A stretch of 64,000 nucleotides of DNA from Evansella caseinilytica (lineage in GTDB: Bacteria; Bacillota; Bacilli; Bacillales; Salisediminibacteriaceae). How positions within the stretch are numbered: the first letter of the stretch is position 1; each line of letters starts with the position of its first letter. The notes under the pieces were generated by a model. That model had not been told where the DNA came from, did not search any database, and saw only the letters and a list, made by a program, of their open reading frames with translations. The position numbers were made by a program, and so were the translations under genes. The stretch lies in NCBI RefSeq assembly GCF_900107275.1, contig NZ_FNPI01000009.1, forward strand, positions 117,956 through 181,955, given 5' to 3'. Of the stretch, positions 18,411 through 27,034 are shown in pieces.

Positions 18411-19124
18411 TCAGTATTTTTTATCATTTGTCACAAAATTGTCGGGGACATGGGGTGTGACAATTTCTTGAATAAGCTGTTCTGCTGCCTCTGTATCGCC
18501 ACGCTTATAGTAGTCAAGGATCATTTCGCTTGCCAATTTCTCAAACAGCACCTTCCTTTTTTGTGGATCACTTACGCCTGTTAACACTTCATTCCTGACT
18601 TCCTTCATCCGCTGCAAATATTGCTCGTATTCCTTGCCGTACTGTTCAGCCAACTGCCGCCGAATTTTTTTCGCAATAACCGGACTTGCTCCCGAAGTAG
18701 TAACGGCCATTTGCAGCAGCCCTCTTTCCAGGACAGCAGGAAAATAAAAGCTGCTTTGCTCCGGCCGGTCAATGACGTTGAGCAACGGCACGCTGTCTTT
18801 AAAGCGCTCATAGACAAGATTATTCACCGCTCTCGAATCCGTTGCCGCCACGAGCAAAAATATTTCCTGCTCAAGCTTAAAGCCGCCGCCGACATCTGTC
18901 GTATAAAACGGTTCACCTTTTTCCAACATGGCTTCGTCAAACGTTTTTGGATAATAGCAAAGCCGGTCTTTCCATTCCTGCAGACGCGAGGTGAGCGCCG
19001 GACTCACCACCGATACGCAAGCACCGGCACGAAGTAAGGTTTCCACCCTTCGTTCCGCAATCTGCCCACCGCCGACGACGACGCATTTTCTTCCTGTTAA
19101 CTTGACAACTAATGACGTATTCAC
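18411..19124 (-). CDS. ylnF: Precorrin-2 dehydrogenase (siroheme synthesis, YlnF type)
   Basis: 237 residues from the GTG at 19124, chosen for the GAGG site 8 nt upstream; a TTG at 19232 overlapping the sirB stop is possible but adds an unlikely leader. The Rossmann motif CVVVGGGQIAERR (near residue 15) binds NAD, and the protein oxidises precorrin-2 to sirohydrochlorin. SGASPVIAKKIR is typical of the family. It is last in the sulfate operon and supplies siroheme to the sulfite reductase. The final residues (TPHVPDNFVT) are encoded by a copy of dispersed repeat D, so the natural C-terminus may have been replaced. Confidence 0.9.
   Translation of the reverse strand: MNTSLVVKLTGRKCVVVGGGQIAERRVETLLRAGACVSVVSPALTSRLQEWKDRLCYYPKTFDEAMLEKGEPFYTTDVGGGFKLEQEIFLLVAATDSRAVNNLVYERFKDSVPLLNVIDRPEQSSFYFPAVLERGLLQMAVTTSGASPVIAKKIRRQLAEQYGKEYEQYLQRMKEVRNEVLTGVSDPQKRKVLFEKLASEMILDYYKRGDTEAAEQLIQEIVTPHVPDNFVTNDKKY
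18430..18456. repeat. Family D half-element inside the ylnF reading frame
   Basis: GTCACAAAATTGTCGGGGAC followed by ATGGGG matches one arm of the palindrome at 53227-53280. Here it codes for the tail of the precorrin-2 dehydrogenase. Confidence 0.8.
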
Positions 19125-19228
19125 CGTTATCACCTCTTTAAGATAAGCGCTGCAGCTAGACAGCTTTCCCAGGTTAATAATCTTATTCTTTCTTACATTT
19201 CTCCAGGGCCGCACCGAAAAAAAGGTTA

Positions 19229-19987
19229 TCAAACATACTTTTGGATAACTTCTTGCATCCAGCGGCTGATGAGCGGATGGGGCAGATGCGTGTCACCGCT
19301 CCATTGATATGGAATCCCCTTCAGCTTTTCCGGGATAACCGCCGAGGTAAAATAGCCTTCACTAAGAAAAACAGGTACAACCACGAGCTGCTTCTTTGAA
19401 GCAATCGCCTCCTGAGCCTTGACCAGCAAAGTATCAGGATGTAGAGTTCCATAAAAAACTTCGCTGAAGTGCAATGCTTTCTTTATCGAGCAGGTCAGCT
19501 TCTGAAGCGTATCTTCCCACACTTCATGAAAACCGGGGTGCTCACTTCCATGCGCCGTCAGCAGCAATACCTCATTTTCCGGAGCAACTGATAAGCGTCG
19601 GGCACGCTCCACGACAATGTTTACGATAAGCGGATGGGCGTCCATTGCCTCTCCCCATATGATGTCCGCATCTGTGTTAATTCTTTGCAACGACGTTTCC
19701 AGTCGCGGTTCGTCAATCACCCCAAGGGCATATTTGATTTCCTCAAGATGCGTGCTGCCAGAACAGACAAACAATGGCACAGCTAAAATTTTTTTCACAT
19801 GCATTTTTTCCAACAAGCTGACGCCGGCAGCGATACTTTTCCCTTCCACCAGCTCCAAATAACCGATCACCAGAGGAAAATTAGTGTCAACACGCTGGAC
19901 TGCTTCTTCAATCATCTGTACCCATTTTCGATCATTCGATCCGTGTGCTATCACAAGTATTCCTATTCCCTTTTCAATAGATGTCAT
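19229..19987 (-). CDS. sirB: Sirohydrochlorin ferrochelatase (YlnE type)
   Basis: 252 residues, CbiX/SirB family with two repeated halves. The first begins GILVIAHGSNDR and the second has LLLTAHGSEHPGF; the His residues are the metal-insertion sites. It inserts Fe2+ into sirohydrochlorin to make siroheme. AGAGGTGAT precedes the ATG. It sits between the SUMT gene and ylnF as in B. subtilis ylnDEF, but a family A repeat separates it from the upstream gene. Confidence 0.93.
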   Translation of the reverse strand: MTSIEKGIGILVIAHGSNDRKWVQMIEEAVQRVDTNFPLVIGYLELVEGKSIAAGVSLLEKMHVKKILAVPLFVCSGSTHLEEIKYALGVIDEPRLETSLQRINTDADIIWGEAMDAHPLIVNIVVERARRLSVAPENEVLLLTAHGSEHPGFHEVWEDTLQKLTCSIKKALHFSEVFYGTLHPDTLLVKAQEAIASKKQLVVVPVFLSEGYFTSAVIPEKLKGIPYQWSGDTHLPHPLISRWMQEVIQKYV

Positions 19988-20133
19988 GGTATATCACCTC
20001 TGTACGACGTTTTACCAATAAGCTTGGTTCAACGGAATGTACATCAAATGCAACGAGCAGTGCAGCAGAGACACAATTATGGCATTCGACAGTATTGTTT
20101 CCTAGATCTTTTTGAACAACCACTTATAGAGGA

Positions 20134-20278
20134 TGTTCAAAAAGTGCGGGAAACAGCGCCTGCGAATCTCATCGTTGCGTTGTCACTCCGCTGCTCACGT
20201 ACGTGTTGTGTACGCTGCGCTGCTCGCTCCTGCCGCGCCTCGATCTTCTTGCCGCTGTTATGTCCTCCTTTTTGAACA
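20134..20278. repeat. Dispersed repeat family A, copy 1 (145 bp)
   Basis: Starts TGTTCAAAAAG and ends CTTTTTGAACA, so the ends are inverted repeats. The interior matches 28641-28782 closely in the opposite orientation. The sequence CTTTTTGAACAACCACT occurs on both sides (20108 and 20268). It lies inside the sulfate operon between the SUMT and sirB genes and begins just after the SUMT stop. Confidence 0.88.
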
Positions 20279-20283
20279 ACCAC

Positions 20284-21084
20284 TCATATAATAATCGCTT
20301 CCTTTAGCAGCGTTTGACGATGATTTTCTTCCTCGAACCAAGCCAGTTTTTTTCTTAATTTAACAACATCTCCGACGACGATGATTGCCGGTGACTGGAA
20401 TGCCGCTTCCTTCACACGCTCCACAATATCGCTAAGGCTGCCCACAATCGTTTCCTGGTTTTCACAGGTTCCCCAGCGGATCAACGCCACCGGAGTATCG
20501 GCAGCACGTCCATGCAATAACAGCTGCTCTTGTATATACGGAAGGTTTTTTACTCCCATATAAAAAACGAGCGTATCAACGGCAGTAGCCAAACCTTTCC
20601 AGTTGATTTCTTTCCCTTTGCCGTCCCGTCTTTTTTGTCCGGCCACCACCGCAAACGAGGATCCGAGCTCGCGATGTGTCAACGGTATTCCTGCATATGC
20701 GGTCGCCGCCGTTCCAGCCGTCACTCCAGGAACAATTTCAAAGACAATTTGGTGGTTGCGGCAATATTCAGCTTCCTCGCCTACTCTGCCAAAAACAGCA
20801 GGATCACCGCCTTTTAATCGAATTACCGTTTTCCCCCGCTGCGCCTCACGAACAATCACCTCATTGATCTCTTCCTGTGAAACAGACGGGGCGTTAGGAG
20901 ATTTGCCGCAGTAAATCCGCTTTGCTTCTTTTTTTGCATACTGCAGTAATTCCGTATTGACAAGGCGGTCATACACGATGACGTCGCCGCGTTTAATCAG
21001 CTCGAGCCCTTTAACAGTAATAAGTCCAGGATCGCCGGGACCTGCTCCGACAAAAAATACCTTTCCGAATTGATGATCCATCAT
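20284..21084 (-). CDS. ylnD: Uroporphyrinogen-III C-methyltransferase (SUMT, YlnD type)
   Basis: 266 residues. Methylates uroporphyrinogen III twice, using SAM, to give precorrin-2. Family motifs are VGAGPGDPGLITVKG (near 12), YDRLV, RLKGGDPAVFGR (near 110) and PGVTAG/GIPLTHR. It is the SUMT domain alone, without a fused CysG part; the dehydrogenase and chelatase are the two following genes. Strong GGAGG site before the ATG. Part of the S-box sulfate operon. Confidence 0.96.
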   Translation of the reverse strand: MMDHQFGKVFFVGAGPGDPGLITVKGLELIKRGDVIVYDRLVNTELLQYAKKEAKRIYCGKSPNAPSVSQEEINEVIVREAQRGKTVIRLKGGDPAVFGRVGEEAEYCRNHQIVFEIVPGVTAGTAATAYAGIPLTHRELGSSFAVVAGQKRRDGKGKEINWKGLATAVDTLVFYMGVKNLPYIQEQLLLHGRAADTPVALIRWGTCENQETIVGSLSDIVERVKEAAFQSPAIIVVGDVVKLRKKLAWFEEENHRQTLLKEAIII

Positions 21085-21358
21085 CGTATCCCCTCCTCTA
21101 TATACATTTAGATGTAAAAAACGATTTTCCTCAATACATGATGGAAAAACGAAAAATTTCGGGTGCCCATCCCGGCATGGAAATAACTTTGGTTCATTTT
21201 TAGAATATTCTAAATTTTTAACTTCGTAAAAAATTCCGTTTCTGGACCTGACATCCGCTCAACTTCCGTAAACAACAGCAGAATGCCGCATCCTTGTTCC
21301 GGAAAAACTGCTTTGCCTGTACCTTTGAAACGATTTAAAGTGCTGTTAACATCATTCT
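21085..21358. other. 274-nt gap inside the sulfate operon
   Basis: Holds the SUMT ribosome site and about 240 nt with no recognised gene. A minus-strand frame of about 70 codons crosses it but lacks a start codon. No terminator is visible, so transcription probably continues into ylnD. Confidence 0.4.
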
Positions 21359-22393
21359 TTAGCGATTTCGCCAGTTGTCCAACCGCCGGGCTCCCTGCTG
21401 CTCCCTCAACTGTCTGTCCGTCAATTCAATTCCCGCTTCGATCGAAGCTGTCATCCGGAACAAGTAATAGCGAATTCCCGTATTTAAAAGTACCTGATCA
21501 CGGTAATACTTCAGTTCTGCCGGTTCTTCCCCTTCCAAAATGGCGCGGATGATCGTCACCTGCTCCTGTAAAGTCAGCTTGTCTTTCGCAGCATCTTTAC
21601 TATGCTTTAGCCCGTAATCGGCAGGATCGACATGGAACAGCTGTGTGTCGTCCTTCGTTATCTCATATAAAAAACTTTTTCGGTGAACAGGAAGATCTTC
21701 AGAGCCCTCTCCACCCTGAACAACAAACCCTTTTTCATAACCGGATTCACGAATCAACCCGGCAATGACATCAATGACCGTTTTATGAAAAACCCCGACC
21801 ATGATTCCGTAGCTTTCTCCCGGATTAAGCAGTTTTTCCACCGTGTTAAAAAGTGTCCGGACACCGATTTCTTCCCGGACGTGGCGAATCGCAGCCAGAG
21901 GGGGGCAAAACTTGTCCGTCCAGCCAAAGCCGATGTTCATTGTATTTATCGAATCCGCTACCGCTTCTGCGGAAAGCTCCGTCTGTATTCCAAGCCCTGA
22001 GAGAATCGCCTTTAACGATGTTCCGTTCCTCGGCGGCAAGGAATCGCTGCTGTGCAAATAAACCGGGATGCCGGCTTCCGCCAACAGGAGCGCAGCAGGA
22101 ATCGTTGCGGCAAATGTATCGCGGCCGGTATACGGTCCGGCCAAATCAATGCAGCGCTGCCGTATTTCCGGAAGCAGCGGAAGTTTCGCTGTCTTTTCCT
22201 GAAAGCTTTGTAAAAAGGCTAGTACTTCATCGCTCGATTCTGTCTTCAGCCTTTGCGCGACAAGAAAGGCAGCTACCTGCGCATCCGTCGCTTCCCCGCT
22301 GCTCACAGCTTCCGCTGCTTTCACAGCTTCCTCATAAGTTAAATCCTTCGCTCCCTTTTTGCCACGTGCCACCTCTTTTATCCATTGCCGCAA
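21359..22393 (-). CDS. TrpD2/YbiB-like protein (anthranilate phosphoribosyltransferase fold)
   Basis: 344 residues. The N-terminal helical region (LTYEEAVKAAEAVSSGEATDAQVAAFLVAQRLK) and the later HSSDSLPPRNGTS and FNTVEKLLNP segments match the nucleoside phosphorylase class II / TrpD family. The glycine-rich phosphoribosyl motif of true TrpD is changed, as in the TrpD2 (YbiB) branch, which is not a tryptophan enzyme. Start is TTG with AAAGGAGG. It is part of the sulfate operon; its role in sulfur or siroheme metabolism is unknown. Confidence 0.82.
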   Translation of the reverse strand: MRQWIKEVARGKKGAKDLTYEEAVKAAEAVSSGEATDAQVAAFLVAQRLKTESSDEVLAFLQSFQEKTAKLPLLPEIRQRCIDLAGPYTGRDTFAATIPAALLLAEAGIPVYLHSSDSLPPRNGTSLKAILSGLGIQTELSAEAVADSINTMNIGFGWTDKFCPPLAAIRHVREEIGVRTLFNTVEKLLNPGESYGIMVGVFHKTVIDVIAGLIRESGYEKGFVVQGGEGSEDLPVHRKSFLYEITKDDTQLFHVDPADYGLKHSKDAAKDKLTLQEQVTIIRAILEGEEPAELKYYRDQVLLNTGIRYYLFRMTASIEAGIELTDRQLREQQGARRLDNWRNR

Positions 22394-22407
22394 GTGTATT
22401 TCCTCCT

Positions 22408-22623
22408 TTAACCGTTCCTCCGCGGAATAACAAAGCCGCCGCCCTTTGCCGCGAGCTTTCGTTTTTCCAACAGCGTGATTTCCTCGATCACGGGTGTTTT
22501 CAAATAAGATTTTTCCAGCTCAATCTCCGCCAACTGAAACGCGGCTTCCTCGCCGCCGGCAATGACGACGAGATCCACGTATTCGTTTCCGTTAATGAGC
22601 GCTTCCAGGCGATATATATTCAT
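22408..22623 (-). CDS. DUF3906 small protein
   Basis: 71 residues, no transmembrane segment. It has an N-terminal YRLEALINGNEYVDLVVIAG strand region and a basic tail, typical of DUF3906 proteins of Bacillales. It lies between the sulfite reductase and TrpD2-like genes with short gaps, inside the S-box sulfate operon. Function unknown; the location suggests a link to sulfite reduction or siroheme handling. Confidence 0.8.
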   Translation of the reverse strand: MNIYRLEALINGNEYVDLVVIAGGEEAAFQLAEIELEKSYLKTPVIEEITLLEKRKLAAKGGGFVIPRRNG

Positions 22624-22707
22624 TATACCATTGTCCTTTATTCAGTGATTGTCCGTGCTGCGAATAAACATTTTTTGGCATTTATTAAAAAAGATGCTTT
22701 CCCTCTT

Positions 22708-24333
22708 TTATGCGTTGATGCCGCTACTCAGCTCCAGAATCTTATCCAGACGATTTTGCAGGCTTTCCAAACCGATCCGTTGAAAAAACGTGTTGAAGGA
22801 TTCCCCCGCAGCTTTTTCCTCCTGAAAATACCGCAGGAATTGAACGAGCACATCCCCCAGCTCTTCGGCGTTTATTTTTCCCTTCAGCTTTTGATTGAAT
22901 GCTGCATCATTCGTCAGGGTGCCGCCGACATAAATTTCAAAAGCTTCCACCATTTTTTTGTCCTTCGTTCGCATTTTCATCCCTTGCAGGCCGATATCGG
23001 CAATTTGCCGCTGACCGCAGGAATTCGGGCAGCCGACCATATGAATGCGCACCGGTACATCGAGCTCGAGCTTCTCATCGAGGTATTGGGCAATTTGGCG
23101 CATTCGTTCTTTTGTTTCCACCAATGCGAGGTTGCAGTATTCAATCCCTGTACAGGAAACGGAATAGCCGATAAAGTTTTTCGGTTCGACGGTAATCCGT
23201 TGAAAAATGTTCTCTTGCAGCAGCACATCCACGCTTTCGTCAGGAACGTCCGGAATAACAATATTTTGCGAGTTGCAGCTGCGAATTTCGCCACTGCCGT
23301 ATTTTTTTGCAATACGGGCAAGCTCAAACAGTTCAGCGGAGTCCATTCGGCCGACAGGGACATTGAAGCCCACATAGCTTTTTCCTGCCTGCTTCTGCTT
23401 GTGAACCCCGTAAAAATAACCGGCATTCCATTCTTCAAAGCGGTTGATTCCTTTGGACGGAAGTGCGATGTATTCCAACAGCTTCTCCTTGAATTTTTCC
23501 GGTCCCCAGTCAGCCATTAAAAATTTCAGGCGGGCGCGGTGACGTTTATCCCGGTAACCGTAATCCCTGAATATTTTGGACACGGCAATGGTCACTTCCT
23601 TCACCTGTTCCGGAGCGACAAACACATCCAGCTCCTGCGCCAGGTACGGCTTCGCCGATAATCCGCCCCCGACGTACATGTGAAAGCCGACCACCTCCTG
23701 ACCGCCCACTTCTTTTACCGCAGGCACGAACGACAGGCAGTTGATCTCCGCATTCTGCGCATTATTGACATTAGCAGAAATGGAAACTTTATATTTGCGC
23801 GGCAGATTAGAAAACTCTCTGTTTCTTTGAAAATACCAGTAAACATCCTTGACAATTTCCCGCGTATCGGTGAGTTCGTTCGGGTCAATCCCGGCGAGCG
23901 GATTGCCGACAATCGTCCGCAAAATATCACCGCATGCCCCGACGGAAGAAAGACCGACGCTTTCCAGCCGCTGAAAAATATCAGGAATATTTTCAATTTG
24001 CAGCCAATGGAACTGAATCGCCTGACGCGTTGTAATATCCACCACATCCCGGCCGTAATCCCTGGCAATCCCGGCGAGGGTCGTCGCCTGCTCATTCGAT
24101 AAAATGCCGGACGGAACGTTCACTCTCATCATGAAATATCCGTCTTCCTTCGGCCGCTGTAAGTATAATCCCGCCCACTTAAACAGATTCCATTGGTCCT
24201 GCGGGATGGAAGCGAATCCTTCCCGGGCATAGCGCGGAATATCGTCCAAAATATCCAAACCGTCTTTTTCCAGTTTCAATTTCTCTTCTTTACTGAGATT
24301 TTCGTTATCTGCCCAGATTTTTGTATATGTCAT
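22708..24333 (-). CDS. Ferredoxin-dependent sulfite (nitrite) reductase, siroheme [4Fe-4S] type
   Basis: 541 residues from the ATG at 24333, preceded by AAGGAGGT; the open frame extends upstream through a repeat remnant that is not coding. Reduces sulfite to sulfide with six electrons. Cluster and siroheme ligands are visible as CTGIEYC (Cx5C) and GCPNSC (Cx3C). Two ferrodoxin-like half-domains (RVNVPSGIL, TTRQAIQFHWL near the N-terminus) are present. The nitrite and sulfite enzymes look alike, but the sulfate operon and the siroheme genes behind it argue for sulfite. No flavoprotein subunit (CysJ) is present, which fits a single-subunit ferredoxin enzyme. Confidence 0.93.
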   Translation of the reverse strand: MTYTKIWADNENLSKEEKLKLEKDGLDILDDIPRYAREGFASIPQDQWNLFKWAGLYLQRPKEDGYFMMRVNVPSGILSNEQATTLAGIARDYGRDVVDITTRQAIQFHWLQIENIPDIFQRLESVGLSSVGACGDILRTIVGNPLAGIDPNELTDTREIVKDVYWYFQRNREFSNLPRKYKVSISANVNNAQNAEINCLSFVPAVKEVGGQEVVGFHMYVGGGLSAKPYLAQELDVFVAPEQVKEVTIAVSKIFRDYGYRDKRHRARLKFLMADWGPEKFKEKLLEYIALPSKGINRFEEWNAGYFYGVHKQKQAGKSYVGFNVPVGRMDSAELFELARIAKKYGSGEIRSCNSQNIVIPDVPDESVDVLLQENIFQRITVEPKNFIGYSVSCTGIEYCNLALVETKERMRQIAQYLDEKLELDVPVRIHMVGCPNSCGQRQIADIGLQGMKMRTKDKKMVEAFEIYVGGTLTNDAAFNQKLKGKINAEELGDVLVQFLRYFQEEKAAGESFNTFFQRIGLESLQNRLDKILELSSGINA

Positions 24334-24399
24334 AAATGAAACCTCCTTATTAGAAAAGTGGACGCTGTTATAATCCTCTTGTTGAACTCCATCCGCAGT

Positions 24400-24443
24400 T
24401 GAGGATGTCCAAAACGTCCGGGAACCACAACTTTTTGAACATG
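24400..24443. repeat. Degenerate family A remnant in the cysC-sulfite reductase gap
   Basis: GAGGATGTCCAAAACGTCCG, then GGAACCACAACTTTTTGAAC, resembles the terminal part of family A (compare 20130-20150) with the interior deleted. It fills part of the 164-nt gap between cysC and the reductase. Confidence 0.5.
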
Positions 24444-24497
24444 CTGTCAGACGATCCGGGGTGTAGTACAAATAGCCTTTTTCATTCAATGAATTCG

Positions 24498-25109
24498 TCA
24501 ACGAATGATCGCTCGTTCCTTCAGCAATGCAATGATTTTATCAACAGATTGGGCCACCGTGTTCTGATCTGTTTCAATGACCAGTTCCGGCTGATCCGGC
24601 TCTTCATACGGTGCGTTGATGCCGGTAAATTCCGGTATTTCCCCTTTTCTTGCTTTCTTGTAAAGCCCTTTCGGATCCCGTTTTTCACACTCATCCAGAG
24701 CGCATTTCGTATAAATTTCAATAAACTCGTCCGGCTCCAGCAAGTCTCTTACCTGCTGTCGGTCCTCTTTATACGGGGAGATAAATGCGGTTAGCACAAC
24801 CGTTCCTGCATCGACAAATAATTTGGCCACTTCCCCGATGCGCCGGATATTCTCCTTCCGGTCCTCCGGGCTGAAGCCCAAATCTTTATTTAATCCATGG
24901 CGAATGTTGTCCCCGTCCAATACATAGCTTCCGACATCGAGATCGTGCAGCCGTTGGGCAACCGCATTTGCCAACGTTGATTTTCCCGATCCGGAAAGGC
25001 CAGTAAACCATATTGTACAACTTTTATGCTGATTATGCTCGTGGCGATCCTTTTTTGTTACTGCCGCTTTATGCCAATGAATGTTTTTCGCCTTCGTTTC
25101 CTGGATCAT
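24498..25109 (-). CDS. cysC: Adenylyl-sulfate (APS) kinase
   Basis: 203 residues. Phosphorylates APS to PAPS with ATP. P-loop GLSGSGKS (near residue 37), DGDNIRHGL, and the lid region FISPYKEDR and [14 protein letters not shown] are all family-typical. The ATG overlaps the sat stop by 4 nt (ATGA), so translation is coupled. Note that the CysH next to it looks like an APS-type reductase, so CysC may serve side reactions, as in B. subtilis. Confidence 0.97.
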   Translation of the reverse strand: MIQETKAKNIHWHKAAVTKKDRHEHNQHKSCTIWFTGLSGSGKSTLANAVAQRLHDLDVGSYVLDGDNIRHGLNKDLGFSPEDRKENIRRIGEVAKLFVDAGTVVLTAFISPYKEDRQQVRDLLEPDEFIEIYTKCALDECEKRDPKGLYKKARKGEIPEFTGINAPYEEPDQPELVIETDQNTVAQSVDKIIALLKERAIIR

Positions 25110-26245
25110 ACCGTCACCTTCATTCCCCGGATTAACACTTGCGCAACTTCATAGCGGCTGAATTCCGGCGGTGGTGTCTGCCCGTTCCGCAGCAGCTCCC
25201 TTACTTTCGTTCCGGATAAAATCACCCGGTCCTCATTTGTGTGCGGGCATGTTTTCGTCGAAGTCATTGCCTCGCATTTTTTGCAATAAAAGCTGTGTTC
25301 AAAAAATAGCGGCGTGATGCCCAGTTCCTGTTCCGTGAAATGACCGAAGATCAGCTGGGCGTCGTATGTTCCATAATAGTTGCCGACACCGGCATGATCT
25401 CTGCCGACGATAAAGTGCGTGCAGCCGTAATTTTTTCGTACCATCGCATGAAAAATCGCTTCTCTTGGACCAGCATATCGCATCGCGGCCGGAAATACCG
25501 CCAAAAATACACGCTCTTCCGGATAATAGTTTTTCAGCAGGACTTGATAGCTTTCCATACGAACCTCGGCAGGGATATCATCCGATTTCGTCTCACCGAC
25601 GAGCGGGTTCAAAAACAAGCCGTCGACGATTTCCAGCGCCGACTTTTGAATATATTCGTGTGCGCGGTGCACCGGATTCCGGGTTTGGAAGCCAACGACC
25701 GTTTTCCACCCCCGGTGCTCAAATTCTTGTCTCGTTTCCGCGGGCGGCAAATAGAAGGAGGCAAACTGCGTTTTCTCCGGGATGCGAACGAGTGTTATCG
25801 GTCCCGCCAAATACACATCCCCCCGTTCGAACAGCTTCTTTACACCGGGATGCTCCAACTCCGTCGTTTTGTACACCTTTTCTGCTTCTACCTGCTTGTT
25901 AGCTTCATAGATTTCTTCCAGCTCCAGAATACCATAAACGATGCCGCCGGAAGTAAGCTTTACCTTATCTCCGATGCTTAAGCTCTCGGCTGCAGCCGGG
26001 GAAACAGGCAGCGTGACCGGAATGCTCCAGACATCTCCAGCGGCCAATTTCATCTCGTGAATCACCCGTTCGTAGTCTCTTTTCCCCATAAACCCTGTCA
26101 ACGGACTGTAAGCTCCGTTGGCAATCAGTTCTAAATCCGACAACGCCATGTTGTCAATCTCCACTGTTGTTTCAATCGCAGAATACTCGAGCTGTAAGTT
26201 GATGCGGTTGATTAATCTTCCTCCGTGCGGTTTGCTAAGTGTCAC
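25106..26245 (-). CDS. sat: Sulfate adenylyltransferase (ATP sulfurylase)
   Basis: 379 residues from a GTG at 26245 giving [10 protein letters not shown], the usual start of the family, with GGGAG 9 nt upstream. An ATG at 26263 would add six residues. Makes APS from sulfate and ATP. Motifs seen: [15 protein letters not shown] (active site), GRDHAGVG, and a C-terminal zinc-finger-like [15 protein letters not shown]. Monofunctional, with no fused kinase. Third gene of the operon, ATGA overlap with cysC. Confidence 0.96.
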   Translation of the reverse strand: MTLSKPHGGRLINRINLQLEYSAIETTVEIDNMALSDLELIANGAYSPLTGFMGKRDYERVIHEMKLAAGDVWSIPVTLPVSPAAAESLSIGDKVKLTSGGIVYGILELEEIYEANKQVEAEKVYKTTELEHPGVKKLFERGDVYLAGPITLVRIPEKTQFASFYLPPAETRQEFEHRGWKTVVGFQTRNPVHRAHEYIQKSALEIVDGLFLNPLVGETKSDDIPAEVRMESYQVLLKNYYPEERVFLAVFPAAMRYAGPREAIFHAMVRKNYGCTHFIVGRDHAGVGNYYGTYDAQLIFGHFTEQELGITPLFFEHSFYCKKCEAMTSTKTCPHTNEDRVILSGTKVRELLRNGQTPPPEFSRYEVAQVLIRGMKVTV

Positions 26246-26305
26246 TTTTTCCCACTCCCTCATTTTCCTGTTTTCCTTGTTTTTTTATCCTTCCTGCCAG
26301 CCGGC

Positions 26306-27031
26306 TTATTTTGTGTGCAGACCGCACTCTGTTTTTTGCCGGCCCGACCACCTGCCTGCTCTCATGTCCTCGCCTGCCGCAACCGGCAGCGTGCACTTGC
26401 TACAGCCGATGCTTGGGTAATGTTGATCATGTAAAATGTTGTACGGCAGCTCAAACAGCTTGATATATTGCCAAATCTCATCCCATGTCCAATGAATCAG
26501 CGGGCATATTTTGATCGACTGAAATTTTTCATCTTTGTTGACATACTGCACGCTTGCACGCGTCGGTGATTGCTCCCTTCTCAGACCAGACAACCATGCC
26601 TTGCTTTGCGACAACACTTTTTTCAGCGGCTTATTTTTGCGGAGCTTACAGCATAAGTCCGGATCTCTTTCCCACAATCTCTCCCCGTATTCCTTGGCCT
26701 GCTCCTCCAGCGACAGCTCCGGTTCCGCCAGCTTTATCCGCAAGTCGGGGTATTTCGCTTTCACCCGTTCGATCAAATCATATGTTTCTTTGAAATGTAG
26801 GTGAGTATCGAGGAAAACAATGTTTGCATCCTTTTTCACTTTGCTGATCAAGTCGATCAGAACAATACCTTCCGCCCCGAAACTACAGGCGTAAGTCAGA
26901 TCGTCTCCGAACTGCCGGTACGCCCACTTCAACACACCGATTGCATCTTCTTTTGCCAGGAGGCTGTTCAGCCGGACGTAATCTTCGTCGGACAGGTTTT
27001 CAAACAGCAGCTCCTCATGCCCATTATCCAT
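26306..27031 (-). CDS. cysH: Phosphoadenylyl/adenylyl-sulfate reductase
   Basis: 241 residues. Reduces (P)APS to sulfite with thioredoxin. ACSFGAEG is the PP-loop-like nucleotide site; the Cys pairs CC (in DLCCKLRK) and CSKC match the [4Fe-4S] ligands found in APS-using enzymes, and ECGLH near the end carries the catalytic Cys. This suggests APS rather than PAPS as main substrate, though B. subtilis CysH of the same type uses both. It begins 3 nt after cysP. Confidence 0.96.
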   Translation of the reverse strand: MDNGHEELLFENLSDEDYVRLNSLLAKEDAIGVLKWAYRQFGDDLTYACSFGAEGIVLIDLISKVKKDANIVFLDTHLHFKETYDLIERVKAKYPDLRIKLAEPELSLEEQAKEYGERLWERDPDLCCKLRKNKPLKKVLSQSKAWLSGLRREQSPTRASVQYVNKDEKFQSIKICPLIHWTWDEIWQYIKLFELPYNILHDQHYPSIGCSKCTLPVAAGEDMRAGRWSGRQKTECGLHTK

Positions 27032-27034
27032 GGT

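Noticed and set aside
21150..21430. Minus-strand frame of about 70 codons (GQLAKSLKNDVNS..., LFTEVERMSGPE)
   Set aside because: Composition is plausible but there is no start codon and no recognised family, so not called a gene.
21853..23520. Plus-strand 555-codon open frame
   Set aside because: Antisense shadow of the TrpD2-like, DUF3906 and sulfite reductase genes, which have clear family motifs.
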